Origin: Paraburkholderia lacunae | GTDB taxonomy: Bacteria; Pseudomonadota; Gammaproteobacteria; Burkholderiales; Burkholderiaceae | Direction of reading: 5' to 3' | Length of the DNA stretch: 64,000 bases | Assembly: GCF_003353175.1 (NCBI RefSeq) | Contig: NZ_QHKS01000018.1 | Coordinates: forward strand, 95,056-159,055 | In this document: in pieces, positions 1 to 9,865 of the stretch | Layout of the letters: each line of letters opens with the position of its first letter | Position numbering within the stretch: the first letter of the stretch is position 1 | Notes under the pieces: model-generated | Databases searched by the model: none | What the model saw: only the letters and a program-made list of their open reading frames with translations | Told to the model about the DNA's origin: nothing | Program-made: the position numbers and the translations under genes

Positions 1-604
1 GCCTTGACAAGTTCCCCATGACGCCGATCCGTCGCCACCTTCTGGACGAACGACCGGTCGATCTTCAACGTGTCAATTGGAAGCGAGCGAGGTAGCTGAG
101 CGACGAGTAGCCCGTACCGAAGTCATCGATCGCAATCGAAAGCCCTATCTCCCTGAATGACGACAACGTATTCAGCATCGCGTCATCCTCAGCGAGCAGC
201 ACGCTCTCCGTGATTTCGAGCTCCAACCATTCGGGGCGGCAGCCAGTCTCGACAAGGATGTCGTTCACCATCGACACGAAATCGTGAAACCGGAACTGTC
301 TGGCAGACAGGTTAACCGCCACCCTATGTGATACCGATCCCGCGGCGGCGTTCCATTCGGCTGCCGTGCGGCAGGCCTCGCGTAGCACCCAGTTGCCCAG
401 ATCCACGATCAGGCCTGTTTCTTCGGCAAGCGGAATGAACTCATTCGGCGGGGCCAGCCCAACGCCAGGTCGGCGCCACCTGAGCAAGGCCTCCGAGCCA
501 ACGACGACATTGCCGTGAAACGACACCTTGGGCTGGTAGTGCAATTCCAGTTCGCCGCGCTCAATCGCGCGGCGAAGACCTCGAATGGTGGATGGGAGGC
601 ACAC
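1..604 (-). pseudogene. EAL-domain c-di-GMP phosphodiesterase, 5'-truncated and frameshifted
   Basis: The minus-strand reading frame carries most of an EAL domain: a GSEALLRW block holding the EAL motif, the VNLSARQF segment, the ELEITES motif and DDFGTGYSSLSYL. The frame ends in a premature stop at 65-67. Restoring one base in the G run at 79-80 lets translation continue as PIDTLKIDRSFVQKVATDRR, the normal continuation of the family, and run off the left edge. Upstream, the expected GGDEF or PAS part is missing: the EAL sequence starts directly against an IS30 transposase remnant at about 570-590. Intact EAL enzymes hydrolyse c-di-GMP to pGpG. This copy should be inactive unless the frameshift is a sequencing error. 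Confidence 0.8.
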
Positions 605-757
605 GCAGCGCGAGGTCGGCTGTTCAGACTGCCGGCGATGGCGTCGAGTTCGTCCTGACTGTAGACCAAAAGGTCTGTGACTTTGGGCAGATGCTGGCGC
701 AGCAGTCCGTTGGTGTTTTCACAAGTGCCGCGTTGCAAGCGACTGTGGGGCACAGAA
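570..757 (-). mobile_element. IS30-family transposase C-terminal remnant
   Basis: The minus strand encodes QRGTCENTNGLLRQHLPK, then VYSQDELDAIAGSLNSRPR and PPFEVFAARL. This is the conserved C-terminal end of IS30-family DDE transposases, including the catalytic-region glutamate of the ENTNG motif. Only about 60 codons remain and no N-terminal helix-turn-helix or catalytic DD part is seen upstream. The remnant runs straight into the EAL fragment, with both reading frames plausible over about 570-590, so the junction lies there. It probably records the insertion or recombination that removed the 5' half of the EAL gene. Confidence 0.75.
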
Positions 758-1401
758 GTACGCTTTCGCGCCCGGAATCGTACGGGTCGGCCTAAGCCCG
801 ATACCAGCCCGCTTGATGCATCACAACGACATGGCGACGAACCGTGTGATTCCTCGTGAACCAGTGAATGATCGTAACCAGTTTCTTTCTCTTTTCTGCC
901 ACCTGAAGTGAATAAGGGCTTTCTCCTGTTGATATTACAAATGACCGCGTTATCAAGCCCCCGATCAGCGTCATCATGGATGACGTTTATAGAAACGTAC
1001 ACTTTCATCGTCAACCATCGCTAAACAATAATGGCGTGATTTTATGCGGTGTTAAAATCCCTAAAAACACGGCAGCGTAAAAATCGTCAAGCCACGCATA
1101 CGCATCGCAACGCCACTTGTTGGGACGCCATGGCGGACCACCTGCGGCATGTGTTCGGGCCAAAGCGAAAATCCACGCAGCTCGGCCGTCAAAACGCATG
1201 CCGATCGATAGCGGCGTGTCGGCATGCCGCGAGAAAGACGTGTACAAATCGCAAGAAAGAATTCGACTAGATGTTGACGGTGATCACTCGGGGCGATTAC
1301 CACTTCAACTGTTCCGGCAACGGTCTTCCGCGCCAATGATCCCCGGCGTCTTCGCCCAACCGTGACACGGCCTGCGCGGACGATTACAGGGGACATCCTC
1401 C
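758..1401. other. No recognisable gene; upstream region of the diguanylate cyclase
   Basis: This stretch of about 640 bases holds only short overlapping frames on both strands, none with a recognisable domain. AT-richer sequence around 880-1060 stands out against the GC-rich surroundings and may be eroded mobile DNA. The last bases supply the ribosome-binding site (AGGGGA) of the gene starting at 1402. Confidence 0.5.
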
Positions 1402-2796
1402 ATGCGGTCCTTGTCAGCCCAGCCCATTGCACGCGCCCATGTGGTATTTGCATGCAGCCTCGCGGCACTGATCATCGTTACCGGTCTGATCGTATTGCCG
1501 TTCGCCAACAGGCCGTTGCGGCCGCAACCGCTGGTTTTTCCGATCACATACACAGCGGTTTTCCTCTGCAGTTCCCTCACCGCGTTCCTGCTGTTGCTTC
1601 AGTTTGGCGCGACACGCCGGCGTGGCATGTTCGTGCTGAGCAGCGCGTATGTCTTTCTGTCGACCATCGCCTTGCTGCAACTGCTGGCGATGCTGGGTAT
1701 CGCGGGGCTCGGCGCACAGCCGCTGCCATGGCTATGGGTCAGCTTTCATGCCGGCTTTCCTTTGCTTATCGCGATAGCGCGATTCATCCCCAATCGCAAG
1801 GAGCGCCCTGCCCGACCAGCGACGGGGGTCGCGATGGCGATCGTGACGCCTCTGCTGATCACAACGGGACTCGGCGCGGCCCTCACGTACTACGCGCCGC
1901 ACCTGCCGGTGCTCGTGATCAACGCCACGCTCACCGCCGTCTTCGGCAACTTGCTCGTGGCGCTATGCGTGGAGGCGCTGTCGATCCTGGTGGTGGTATT
2001 GCTCGCAGGCCTGCGCGACCGGCTGGACCTATGGCTGTGCGTGACGGTGCTTGTTTATCTGGTTGATGAGATGCTCGTTGCAGCGACGCCAACCCGTTAT
2101 ACCGTCGGCTGGCTCAGTGCCGCCGTCATTGCGACACTCTCGTCGGCCATCCTGCTCTTCACCCTGTTGTGGGAGGTCCGGCAGCTCTACCGGAGCCTCA
2201 TCACGCTGAACGCAGAACTACAGGAGCAGGCCTTCCACGACGGCCTCACCGGCATGTTTTCGCGACGGTACTTCGATCAGACGTTACCGCTTGTCCTGCG
2301 TGACAGGATCGACGCCCGGCAGCCACTGTGTCTCATGCTCATCGACGTGGACCATTTCAAGGCATGCAATGACCTTTATGGTCATCCGGCCGGTGACCGG
2401 CTTCTCATCCGTCTCGCGCGTACGTTGAGTCAGCACTTTTCCCGTCCAGGGCAGTTCGTGGCAAGGTATGGCGGCGAAGAGTTTGCTGCTGTGTTGCCGC
2501 GGGTCGACACCGCGCGAGCGGCCGATATCGCCGAATCGCTGCGCCAGGTGATCGAAGAAAGCGGTACCCGCCGTGACGACGTTTCGGTGCCGACATTGAC
2601 CGTGAGCATCGGAGTCGCCTGCGTTCCGGCATCATACGAACCGGTCGAACCGGCGGCGCTGGTGACCTTGGCCGACGAGGCGCTCTATGCCGCCAAGCGG
2701 GCCGGTCGCAACTGCGTACGTGTGCACGTGCCCGATTCGGCTCCGTCCGTAGTATGGGATCGTTCCGACCTGTCGGCGGATATGGCCAACCGATAG
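1402..2796 (+). CDS. Membrane-anchored diguanylate cyclase (MASE4-like + GGDEF)
   Basis: A 464-residue protein predicted to make c-di-GMP from two GTP at the inner membrane. Residues about 12-258 form seven to eight hydrophobic segments resembling MASE-type sensory domains. A short linker is followed by a GGDEF domain (about 275-450) with the intact active-site motif GGEEF at 357-361 and the DVDHFK metal-binding segment at 315-320. The usual inhibitory site RxxD upstream of GGEEF reads RPGQ (348-351), so product inhibition may be lost. The ATG at 1402 has an AGGGGA Shine-Dalgarno about 9 bases upstream. It converges with the large PAS-GGDEF-EAL gene on the other strand, so the two c-di-GMP genes are probably regulated independently. 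Confidence 0.92.
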   Translation: MRSLSAQPIARAHVVFACSLAALIIVTGLIVLPFANRPLRPQPLVFPITYTAVFLCSSLTAFLLLLQFGATRRRGMFVLSSAYVFLSTIALLQLLAMLGIAGLGAQPLPWLWVSFHAGFPLLIAIARFIPNRKERPARPATGVAMAIVTPLLITTGLGAALTYYAPHLPVLVINATLTAVFGNLLVALCVEALSILVVVLLAGLRDRLDLWLCVTVLVYLVDEMLVAATPTRYTVGWLSAAVIATLSSAILLFTLLWEVRQLYRSLITLNAELQEQAFHDGLTGMFSRRYFDQTLPLVLRDRIDARQPLCLMLIDVDHFKACNDLYGHPAGDRLLIRLARTLSQHFSRPGQFVARYGGEEFAAVLPRVDTARAADIAESLRQVIEESGTRRDDVSVPTLTVSIGVACVPASYEPVEPAALVTLADEALYAAKRAGRNCVRVHVPDSAPSVVWDRSDLSADMANR

Positions 2797-2911
2797 CCGT
2801 CACGCGACGCGAGAGGACACGCCACTCCGTTGAAATGAAAATACGCCGATCCCAAGCTGCGCATCCAGTGTCCTGGCAACGGCAATCCCCGGTGCTCATG
2901 CGAGCCCCCTA

Positions 2912-5900
2912 TCAAGAACACCGTGTTGGCGAAGATGTCCGGATCGCGCACGCGGCAGGCTCTGGACGATGAAAGAAGAAGCCCTGGAACTTTGATACGC
3001 CGAGCCGGCGCAGAAACTGCAACGTGGCATCGTCCTCGATCCCCTCCGCCACCAGATCGAGCTCCATATCCGCGGAAATCGACACCGCCGCCTTGACCAA
3101 CGCCTGACTGATCGCGCCGGACATGATGTCGGACGTCACCGAGCGATCGATCTTGATCCCGTCCACCGCGATTCGCTTGAGGACGTCGAACGAGTTGTAG
3201 CCGGTACCGAAATCGTCGAGGTATATGCGGACACCATGCGAGCGCAGGATCGCGACGAACGCAAGCTCCTCCTCCGTCCAGCTGATTTCTTCGAGTTCGG
3301 TGATCTCGATCCACAGCGTGGCGGCAACGCCCAGGTTATCGGCCAGACGCTCGATCAACCAGTTTTGAAACAGTGGGTCCGCGATCGATCTCGCGCCGAG
3401 GTTGACCGACAGATATGGGCAAGACGCACCCGGGCGCAACGCATGCAGGTCGCCGAGCAAAGGCAGCGCCTGGTTGAAGATCGCCCGGTCAATCCTCGTC
3501 ATCAGGTCGAAGCGCTTTGCCGCCGAGAGGAACATATGAGGTCCGACGGTCTCGCCGGACGAATCGACGAACCGCGCCAATGCTTCATAGCCCAAAATTT
3601 CGCCATCCGCCGACACGATTTTCTGCAGGAACAGTCTGAAATTCCCTTTTTCCAGGCCCTCCTGAATCCGGTACGACCATCCCGTCGCCATCCTCGCATC
3701 GACGATCGACGCCGCATCGGGGCGATAAACACTGACGCGGCCACGCCCCTCGCGTTTTGCGGCCCGGCAAGCGGCGTCGGCCCAAGCGAGACCGGTTGCG
3801 GCATTTGCCGTCTCGGCACACACGCTGGCAAGGCCCGCACTCGCCCCCAACGTGAAAGCGCGTCCTTCGTGCACGAAACGATACGTATTCAGGGAGTCGA
3901 TGATACGGTTCGCAATGGCCAATGCCTGATCTTCTTCGACCCCGTGCAACAAAAGCACGAATTCATCGCCACCGAGCCGCCCTACTGTGTCCGTCGATCT
4001 GGCATGCAGACGCAGGAGGCGGGCGACTTCGGCGAGCAGCCTGTCGCCCGCATCATGGCCGCATGCGTCGTTCACGAGCTTGAATCGATCAAGGTCGACG
4101 TAGAGCAGGCTAAGCGCCTGTTCGTACCGGCCCACGTCGGCGACCGCCTGTTCAAGCCGTTGCATGAAGCCTCTGCGATTAAGCAGTCCCGTGAGTTCGT
4201 CCTGTGCGGCCTGCGTGGCAAGCGCTTCCGTCAAGGCGTAGACCTTTTCAGCGTCCTGCAGCACGGTAACCGTGCCCAGTATCTTGCCATCCATTGCATG
4301 AAGCGCAGAACAGGAGATGGTCACGACGCGTCGTCGCTGACCCGTTGCCTGCAATCCGACGAAATCGCTGATGCGAACCGGTTCGCCTGACTCGAGTACC
4401 GACACGGCCGGACACGGCAGGCGCGTGGCAGTGGCAAGGTTGAGCAGTTGCAGGGTCGACGTGATCGGACGGCCCACGATGTCCGCGATCTCCATGCCCA
4501 TGAGCTTCGCGGCCGTCCCGTTGCACAGAGTCACCTCGCCGGTCAGGTCGGTGCGGATTACACCTTCGACCAGCGAGGTCAGCGTCACCTGCGCCAGTTC
4601 TCTCGCCTCGTGCAACGCGGCTTCGCGTTGCACGCGCTCCGTGATGTCTTCGATCATCAGGAACGCTTCAGATGGTTGACCGTCGTCCCCATAGGCTGTC
4701 ACGACGAGATGACTCCTCGCCTGAATAACGACGCCGTCGCCCCTCACGTAGCGCTTCTCGACCACCGCACGGCCGTTGCCCGCCTTGAGCCGGTCGAGCA
4801 TCGCCGCCAGCGGACGCGTCGGATCGTCGGGCACCGTCATCTCCCGGAACGACTTGCCGACCAGTTCCGCCTTCTGGTACCGCAGGATTTCGCACATTGC
4901 GCTGTTTGCGTCGACGACCACGCCTTCACCCACGACGATCGCGAATCCGACCGGGGTGTTCTCGAATGACGCACGGAAAAAGCGCTGCGAGTCCTCGAGC
5001 GCGGCCTGCGTCTCCTTGAGCGGCGTGATGTCATGCGCCTTGGCAAAGATGCGCACGACCTCGCCGCCCTCTCCGCGTAACGGCCACAACGCGAGATCGC
5101 TCGTCATGACGCGCCCATCGGCGGCGCATTGCCCGATCTCGAACTGGACGTACTCGCCATCGGCCGCGCGCCGCACGGCGTCCCTGACTCGCTCGCGATC
5201 GGCCTCGCTCAGCCACCAATGTCCCTCCCAGAAATACAGGGACCGCTTCTCGTCGACTGTTAGCCCCGTGAACTCGTATCCCATCGGATTGGTGCCGATA
5301 TGCCTGCCATCCCGGTCGAGCACGCTGATGACGTGCCGCGTCGTCTCGAAGATGCCGCGAAACCTCGCCTCGCTCTCGCGCAGTGCCTGATCGGCACGCT
5401 TGCGCGTGTCGATATTCATGAGGGTGCCGATGATCCGCAGAGGCTGGCCCGCGTCGTCCCGCCGGACGACCTTGCCCCGGTCGCTGACCCACTTGTAGTG
5501 ACCGTCGCCATGGCGGATGCGCAGCTCGCACTCGTAGTGTTCCGAACGGCTTTCGAAGTGCGCCGCCTGGGCGTCGCGATAAACCGCGCGGTCATCGGGA
5601 TGCAGGCATGCGACCCAATCATCGGCAGTTCTGAAATTCTCCTGTGGGGCGCCGAGAATCTCGAGCGTCCGGTCGGAATAGAACATGCTGTCCAACTCGA
5701 TGTCCCAATCCCAAAGGCCGATTCGTGCGTTCTCGATCGCCAGCGTGGCACGCGTTTCCGATACGGCAAGCGCCTGCCGTGTCTCGAGCAGCTCCGTCAC
5801 GTCCTCGATAATCGAGACGGCCGAGACGTCACCGGAATCTTGCTCCCCGTCGAGCAGCGATACATGCACCTGCAGATCGATCGGCTTTCCGTCGCTGCGC

Positions 5901-6739
5901 ACATGGCGCCTGACCACGCTGACGCGGCCGGCCGACTGCCGCGCCTGCAACTGGATCTGTTCGACATCGTGGTGCGGCTCGTCACTCGCTATCAGCTCGT
6001 CTGGGCTCATGCCGATGAGTTGATCGCGCGTATAGCCCACGATCCGGCAATACGCGTCGTTGACGCCGAGGTAATGCGCTCGCAGCGTGCCGTCGTGAAT
6101 GGCGAGGCCGAGCGGCGCGTGCTCGAACGCTGCACGGAAGAGGCGTTCTGAGCGGTTCAGCGCGTCCATCGCGTTGTCGAGTTGTACGCGTTTCGCTTCG
6201 AGTTCCAGTTCCGACAGTTTGCGTTCGTGGATGTCCTCGGTCGTCCCGACCATGCGTGACGGCTGACCGCTCCCGTCGCGCTCCGCCACCCGGCCGACCA
6301 CCCTCACCCAGCGGTATTCACCATCGGCACACCGCACCCGATACTCGGACTTCAGATAGGGCAGCCGTCCCGCAAGATGGTCGGCATACCGCGTCATCTG
6401 GGCTGCGGGATCGTCGTCTGGATGGATGCGTGCAATCCAGTCTTCGATGCCTGGTGGCGCCACTTCGCCGTTGGCAAGCGAGACTGGATCGATGCCGAAG
6501 ATTTGCAGGGCAAGCGCGGTGAACGTCGCCGTACCGTTGACGAGATCCCGCTCCCAGACGTCGATGCCGGAACCGACCGCTGCGAGGTGGCGGACGAGCG
6601 CGGCGTCGCGTAGCCGATTCGAGAGATCGCTATACGTGGCATCGGCTCCCTCTCCTGCGCTCGGCTGGGGACGGGTGGGCGCGCGTAGCACGGCATCGTG
6701 CGTTCGCTTCCATGCCAGAAAGATCTTGCGAGATTTCAT
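2912..6739 (-). CDS. Multi-PAS GGDEF-EAL dual-domain c-di-GMP protein
   Basis: A 1275-residue, apparently soluble sensor protein. Six PAS/PAC repeats can be read at about 55-170, 195-320, 325-450, 455-580, 582-705 and 710-835, several ending in typical PAC signatures such as GTTEDI and IIEDVTE. A GGDEF domain follows (845-1005; GGDEF at 923-927, intact inhibitory site RSTD at 914-917). The EAL domain (1015-1262) keeps EAL (1052-1054), N1113, E1145, DDFGTGYNS (1175-1183), K1196, E1232 and Q1252. Both cyclase and phosphodiesterase residues are therefore intact and the net activity cannot be predicted. No clear Shine-Dalgarno precedes the ATG at 6739, so the start is the least certain part. Confidence 0.93.
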   Translation of the reverse strand: MKSRKIFLAWKRTHDAVLRAPTRPQPSAGEGADATYSDLSNRLRDAALVRHLAAVGSGIDVWERDLVNGTATFTALALQIFGIDPVSLANGEVAPPGIEDWIARIHPDDDPAAQMTRYADHLAGRLPYLKSEYRVRCADGEYRWVRVVGRVAERDGSGQPSRMVGTTEDIHERKLSELELEAKRVQLDNAMDALNRSERLFRAAFEHAPLGLAIHDGTLRAHYLGVNDAYCRIVGYTRDQLIGMSPDELIASDEPHHDVEQIQLQARQSAGRVSVVRRHVRSDGKPIDLQVHVSLLDGEQDSGDVSAVSIIEDVTELLETRQALAVSETRATLAIENARIGLWDWDIELDSMFYSDRTLEILGAPQENFRTADDWVACLHPDDRAVYRDAQAAHFESRSEHYECELRIRHGDGHYKWVSDRGKVVRRDDAGQPLRIIGTLMNIDTRKRADQALRESEARFRGIFETTRHVISVLDRDGRHIGTNPMGYEFTGLTVDEKRSLYFWEGHWWLSEADRERVRDAVRRAADGEYVQFEIGQCAADGRVMTSDLALWPLRGEGGEVVRIFAKAHDITPLKETQAALEDSQRFFRASFENTPVGFAIVVGEGVVVDANSAMCEILRYQKAELVGKSFREMTVPDDPTRPLAAMLDRLKAGNGRAVVEKRYVRGDGVVIQARSHLVVTAYGDDGQPSEAFLMIEDITERVQREAALHEARELAQVTLTSLVEGVIRTDLTGEVTLCNGTAAKLMGMEIADIVGRPITSTLQLLNLATATRLPCPAVSVLESGEPVRISDFVGLQATGQRRRVVTISCSALHAMDGKILGTVTVLQDAEKVYALTEALATQAAQDELTGLLNRRGFMQRLEQAVADVGRYEQALSLLYVDLDRFKLVNDACGHDAGDRLLAEVARLLRLHARSTDTVGRLGGDEFVLLLHGVEEDQALAIANRIIDSLNTYRFVHEGRAFTLGASAGLASVCAETANAATGLAWADAACRAAKREGRGRVSVYRPDAASIVDARMATGWSYRIQEGLEKGNFRLFLQKIVSADGEILGYEALARFVDSSGETVGPHMFLSAAKRFDLMTRIDRAIFNQALPLLGDLHALRPGASCPYLSVNLGARSIADPLFQNWLIERLADNLGVAATLWIEITELEEISWTEEELAFVAILRSHGVRIYLDDFGTGYNSFDVLKRIAVDGIKIDRSVTSDIMSGAISQALVKAAVSISADMELDLVAEGIEDDATLQFLRRLGVSKFQGFFFHRPEPAACAIRTSSPTRCS

Positions 6740-7048
6740 GATGAGGTGCTGATCAACGCTGACTGGATCCGAGACACGCGCGCGCTCATCTGCCTGCCCC
6801 GATGCGGGGAGACCGCCTGTCGGCCTTTGCCCGCTCCCCGTCTAAACGTCCGGTTACGCCGCGGCGGGCGATCGCATTGCTGCGGCATTCGTTGCCGCAT
6901 CGCACGGCAGGCTCCAGGTCCAGGTCGAGCCGCGCATTCAGGCCGTATCCGGTCGTTCACCAACTGATAACAGCAGGCAATCACATTCCTAACCGATTAC
7001 CCTTACGTACCCTTATGTATACGGTCACAACGAAAAGCAACTGAAGGG
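6740..7048. other. Intergenic, no gene seen
   Basis: This region of about 310 bases should contain the promoter of the minus-strand PAS-GGDEF-EAL gene. The segment around 6960-7060 is AT-richer than its surroundings. No convincing coding frame or RNA gene was recognised. Confidence 0.4.
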
Positions 7049-7243
7049 CTATCTATGTAGGCATTTCCTGCAATTCATGTAGGGAAGCTGCGCATGCCAC
7101 GGGTCGAATAGCGGCTCATGGTCACAGGAAACAGGCATCACAGCGGTATGAAGAATTGAGGCAGCGGTCTGTTCGAGACTCGCCGCGGCTTGCTCGCTAC
7201 GCGCGCTCAGATCGCTATTGCCTGCAATCAGAATCCTGAGCAT
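7049..7243 (-). pseudogene. Response-regulator start fused to chemoreceptor fragment (deletion relic)
   Basis: The ATG at 7243 begins MLRILIA, the usual first residues of NarL/FixJ-type response regulators. It overlaps the end of the upstream histidine kinase gene by 16 bases, as expected for a translationally coupled partner. From residue 8 the frame switches to SDLSARSEQAAASLEQTAAS, the signalling-domain signature of methyl-accepting chemotaxis proteins, and then to unrelated sequence up to the stop at 7049. No phosphoacceptor Asp or DNA-binding domain remains. The simplest reading is a deletion joining the start of a response-regulator gene to the middle of a chemoreceptor gene around a shared Ile-Ala-Gly-Asn stretch. 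Confidence 0.7.
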
Positions 7244-9441
7244 CTTTGTGGTTCGTCGCAAAGCGGGACGTGAATCGAAATCACCGTGCCGGTGTCGAGC
7301 GCGCTATCGATCTGCAGCGTTGCGCCGATCAGCCGGGCACGCTCCCTCATCCCGAGCAATCCATAGGAGTATCCCTCCACCGCAGCAGCCGCGTCAAAGC
7401 CGCGACCGTCGTCGCTGACGTGGAGGTCAAGCGTCGTGTCGCTGCCCGTCAATGTCACATCTGCCCGCGATGCACCGGCGTGGCGCGCGACATTCGTCAG
7501 AGACGCCTGCACGATACGGAACACGACCGTCGCGTGCGCATCCGACAAAACGGGTTCACCGCCATTGATCCGCAACTGACAGGGAATGCCGTAGCGTTGA
7601 CCGAAATCTTCGACTAGCCATTCGAGCGCCGACACGATCCCGAAGTTCAGCGCTGCAGGCCGCAGATGGTTCGACACATTGCGCACCATCCAGATCGTCT
7701 TTTCAACGAGCTCACGCATGTCGTCGGCTTTTTTTACGGCGTCCGGGTCACCGGAAAGCCGCATCTTGAGCAACGACACATCCATCTTCAGCGCGGTCAG
7801 CAACTGGCCCAGTTCATCATGAATTTCCATGGCAATGCGCCTTCTTTCCTCTTCCCGAATCGCCTCCATGTAGGCGGACACCTCACGCAACTGTTCCCGC
7901 GACTCGAATAGCTCCTGCTCGATGCGCTTGCGCCCTGTGATGTCGTTCAGGCCGACGTAGATTGCCGGTGCGTCGTCATACGTGGCAACGCGCGCCGTCG
8001 CCATCGCCCAGAACGTGGTGCCGTCCGGTCTGCGGAAATGGGCCTCAGTGTTACGAAAACTCCCTTCCCGGCGCAAATGCTCTACCAGCCTGTCGCACCC
8101 CGTGGCGTCCGCATAGAAGTCCGCGATGTTGCCGGCCGCGTTGTTGCGCGAATCAGGGCCGAACAGCGCGCGCAACGGCTCATTTGCGTAGAGAATCGTG
8201 CCGTGTGGCATCGAGGCAATGCACAGCGGCACCGGGCTCGTCTCGACAATGGTGCGAAAGCGCGCCTCGCTCGACTGCAGTCGAGCTTCGATCCGTCTAC
8301 GCTCCTCGACTTCGGACCGTAGGCTCGCATTGGCTCGCGCGAGCTCCTCTTCCACCTTCTTGCGTTCGGTGACATCGCGGGCAATGCCGGCGGTGCCTGC
8401 CAGTTGTCCATGTCCGTCGGCGAAAGGTGTCTTGATCGTCTCCACCCATCTCCGGCGACCGTCCGCCTCGATATGGGTTTCTTCGATCCGTTTGCGGCGC
8501 CCCGAGGTCATCACCTCGACATCGTCGGTACGGTATGCGATTGCGTGTTCAAGCGGGTGCAAGTCGAAGTCGGTCTTGTCGATCATGTCAGCCGGTTCAG
8601 CGTAGCCTACGGCGCTCACCAACGCCCGGTTGGCCGCCACGTATCGACCGTGAGTGTCTTTTACCCAGGCGAGGTCCGGAATGTTGTCGAGGATCGCCGC
8701 CATCTGCGCGTTCGCGCTGCGGAGTTCGGCAGCATGCTGATCGAGTCCCTCGAGCATGACGTTGAGGGCATCGACCAGTTGATCCAGTTCGTCGGGTTTC
8801 CGCCGTGTCCGCCGCAACCGCAATGGTGCCATGGCGATGCCCGGTGTGCGTCCTCGCAGCGTCGCAGCGATATCTACGAGATGGCGCGTCGCGAGCCTGT
8901 GAACCATAAACAGGATGAACAGCGCGACCAGAAACGTTTTCGCCGCGTTGCTCACGAGGATCACCAACGCCTGGCGCAACAGATCGCGATAGATGTCAGT
9001 CAAACTACCCTCAAGATGCAGGATCCCGATCTGGTGCCGGTCGTTGTCACAGCAATAAACGGGAAACTCCCTGACGACCGCGTTTTCGACCTTTACGGAA
9101 CCTCGGGAAACCGTCAGCGGGTGCGCGACCTGCGTTTCGCGGACTTCGACGTGGCGGATCAGGGGCAGATGCAGTATTCCGTCGAGCTGATCCTCCAACC
9201 GCTTGCTATCGAGAGCCCACAGCGCGTTGCCCAGACCACGCGCATAGCCTTCCTCTATTTCGTTGAAGCGGTTCTGCAACCCTGAGACCGCAGCCTGGTA
9301 ACTTAGCAAGAGTTGAACGACGGTCACCACCAGCGTCACCATCGTACTGAACAGCAATACGCGGATCAGTAGGGCGGCAGCAATTCCGCCCCGTGGCGTA
9401 CTGAAGGTTTTAGGCAACGAGCCAGTATGGGTAGCCAGCAA
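7228..9441 (-). CDS. Sensor histidine kinase, NarL/DegS type, with two PAS domains
   Basis: A 737-residue membrane kinase. Transmembrane helices at about 22-48 and 158-180 enclose a periplasmic sensor region; a short HAMP-like linker follows. PAS/PAC domains lie at about 245-365 and 390-508. The HisKA_3 dimerisation domain has His541 in AMEIHDELGQLL, and the HATPase domain has N650, DDGRGF (677-682) and GLLGMRER. Kinases of this class phosphorylate LuxR/NarL-type response regulators, usually encoded directly downstream. Here the downstream gene survives only as a truncated chimera (7049-7243), so the kinase is an orphan within this window and would need a regulator elsewhere. Confidence 0.92.
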   Translation of the reverse strand: MLATHTGSLPKTFSTPRGGIAAALLIRVLLFSTMVTLVVTVVQLLLSYQAAVSGLQNRFNEIEEGYARGLGNALWALDSKRLEDQLDGILHLPLIRHVEVRETQVAHPLTVSRGSVKVENAVVREFPVYCCDNDRHQIGILHLEGSLTDIYRDLLRQALVILVSNAAKTFLVALFILFMVHRLATRHLVDIAATLRGRTPGIAMAPLRLRRTRRKPDELDQLVDALNVMLEGLDQHAAELRSANAQMAAILDNIPDLAWVKDTHGRYVAANRALVSAVGYAEPADMIDKTDFDLHPLEHAIAYRTDDVEVMTSGRRKRIEETHIEADGRRRWVETIKTPFADGHGQLAGTAGIARDVTERKKVEEELARANASLRSEVEERRRIEARLQSSEARFRTIVETSPVPLCIASMPHGTILYANEPLRALFGPDSRNNAAGNIADFYADATGCDRLVEHLRREGSFRNTEAHFRRPDGTTFWAMATARVATYDDAPAIYVGLNDITGRKRIEQELFESREQLREVSAYMEAIREEERRRIAMEIHDELGQLLTALKMDVSLLKMRLSGDPDAVKKADDMRELVEKTIWMVRNVSNHLRPAALNFGIVSALEWLVEDFGQRYGIPCQLRINGGEPVLSDAHATVVFRIVQASLTNVARHAGASRADVTLTGSDTTLDLHVSDDGRGFDAAAAVEGYSYGLLGMRERARLIGATLQIDSALDTGTVISIHVPLCDEPQRCSGF

Positions 9442-9865
9442 GATCAGCTCCAGGTAAGACGGCCATTGTGACTATAACTTCCATGCCGCCGGTACGGGTC
9501 ACCGGGCTGATCCGTATGCAGCACCAGAGATCGAGTCTGGGACGTGAAATGAATACTTGGAAAGATGTGGTATATGAAAGCTGTACACTGCCTGACCGGA
9601 CGCTGCCGTGGTGCTGGTCGCTGCGGGCAATGCTTCGGCATCGAGTGACGGAATCCGCGGCAGCGCTCCTGCCTATACCTGCACACACCTTACCCGAGCG
9701 CTCGTTCGAGCGCCGGGTGCGCTGGTCCACTACGACGACATCGGCGAAAATCCGAAGTTCGACATCGCTAGCGGCAATGTCGCTCCTGACCGCACGATTG
9801 GTATCGTCCAGGCGGAATAGACATGGCGACCTGGAACCGTGGTGCGAGAAGCTGCTCTGGAGCGC
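9442..9865. other. Intergenic, no recognisable gene
   Basis: About 420 bases upstream of the histidine kinase. A 70-codon frame on the plus strand (9608-9820) has fairly natural composition but no recognisable domain and no clear ribosome-binding site, so it is not called as a gene. Confidence 0.4.

Noticed and set aside
409..1014. A 201-codon minus-strand frame as a gene
   Set aside because: Only its central part matches IS30; the N-terminal 85 codons and the last 40 are unrelated, and the end is the EAL gene read out of frame.
3236..4390. Long antisense frame inside the PAS-GGDEF-EAL gene
   Set aside because: Shadow of the GC-rich real gene; no domain and no start signals.
9608..9820. 70-codon plus-strand frame before the histidine kinase
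   Set aside because: Natural-looking composition but no ribosome-binding site or recognised family; insufficient support.
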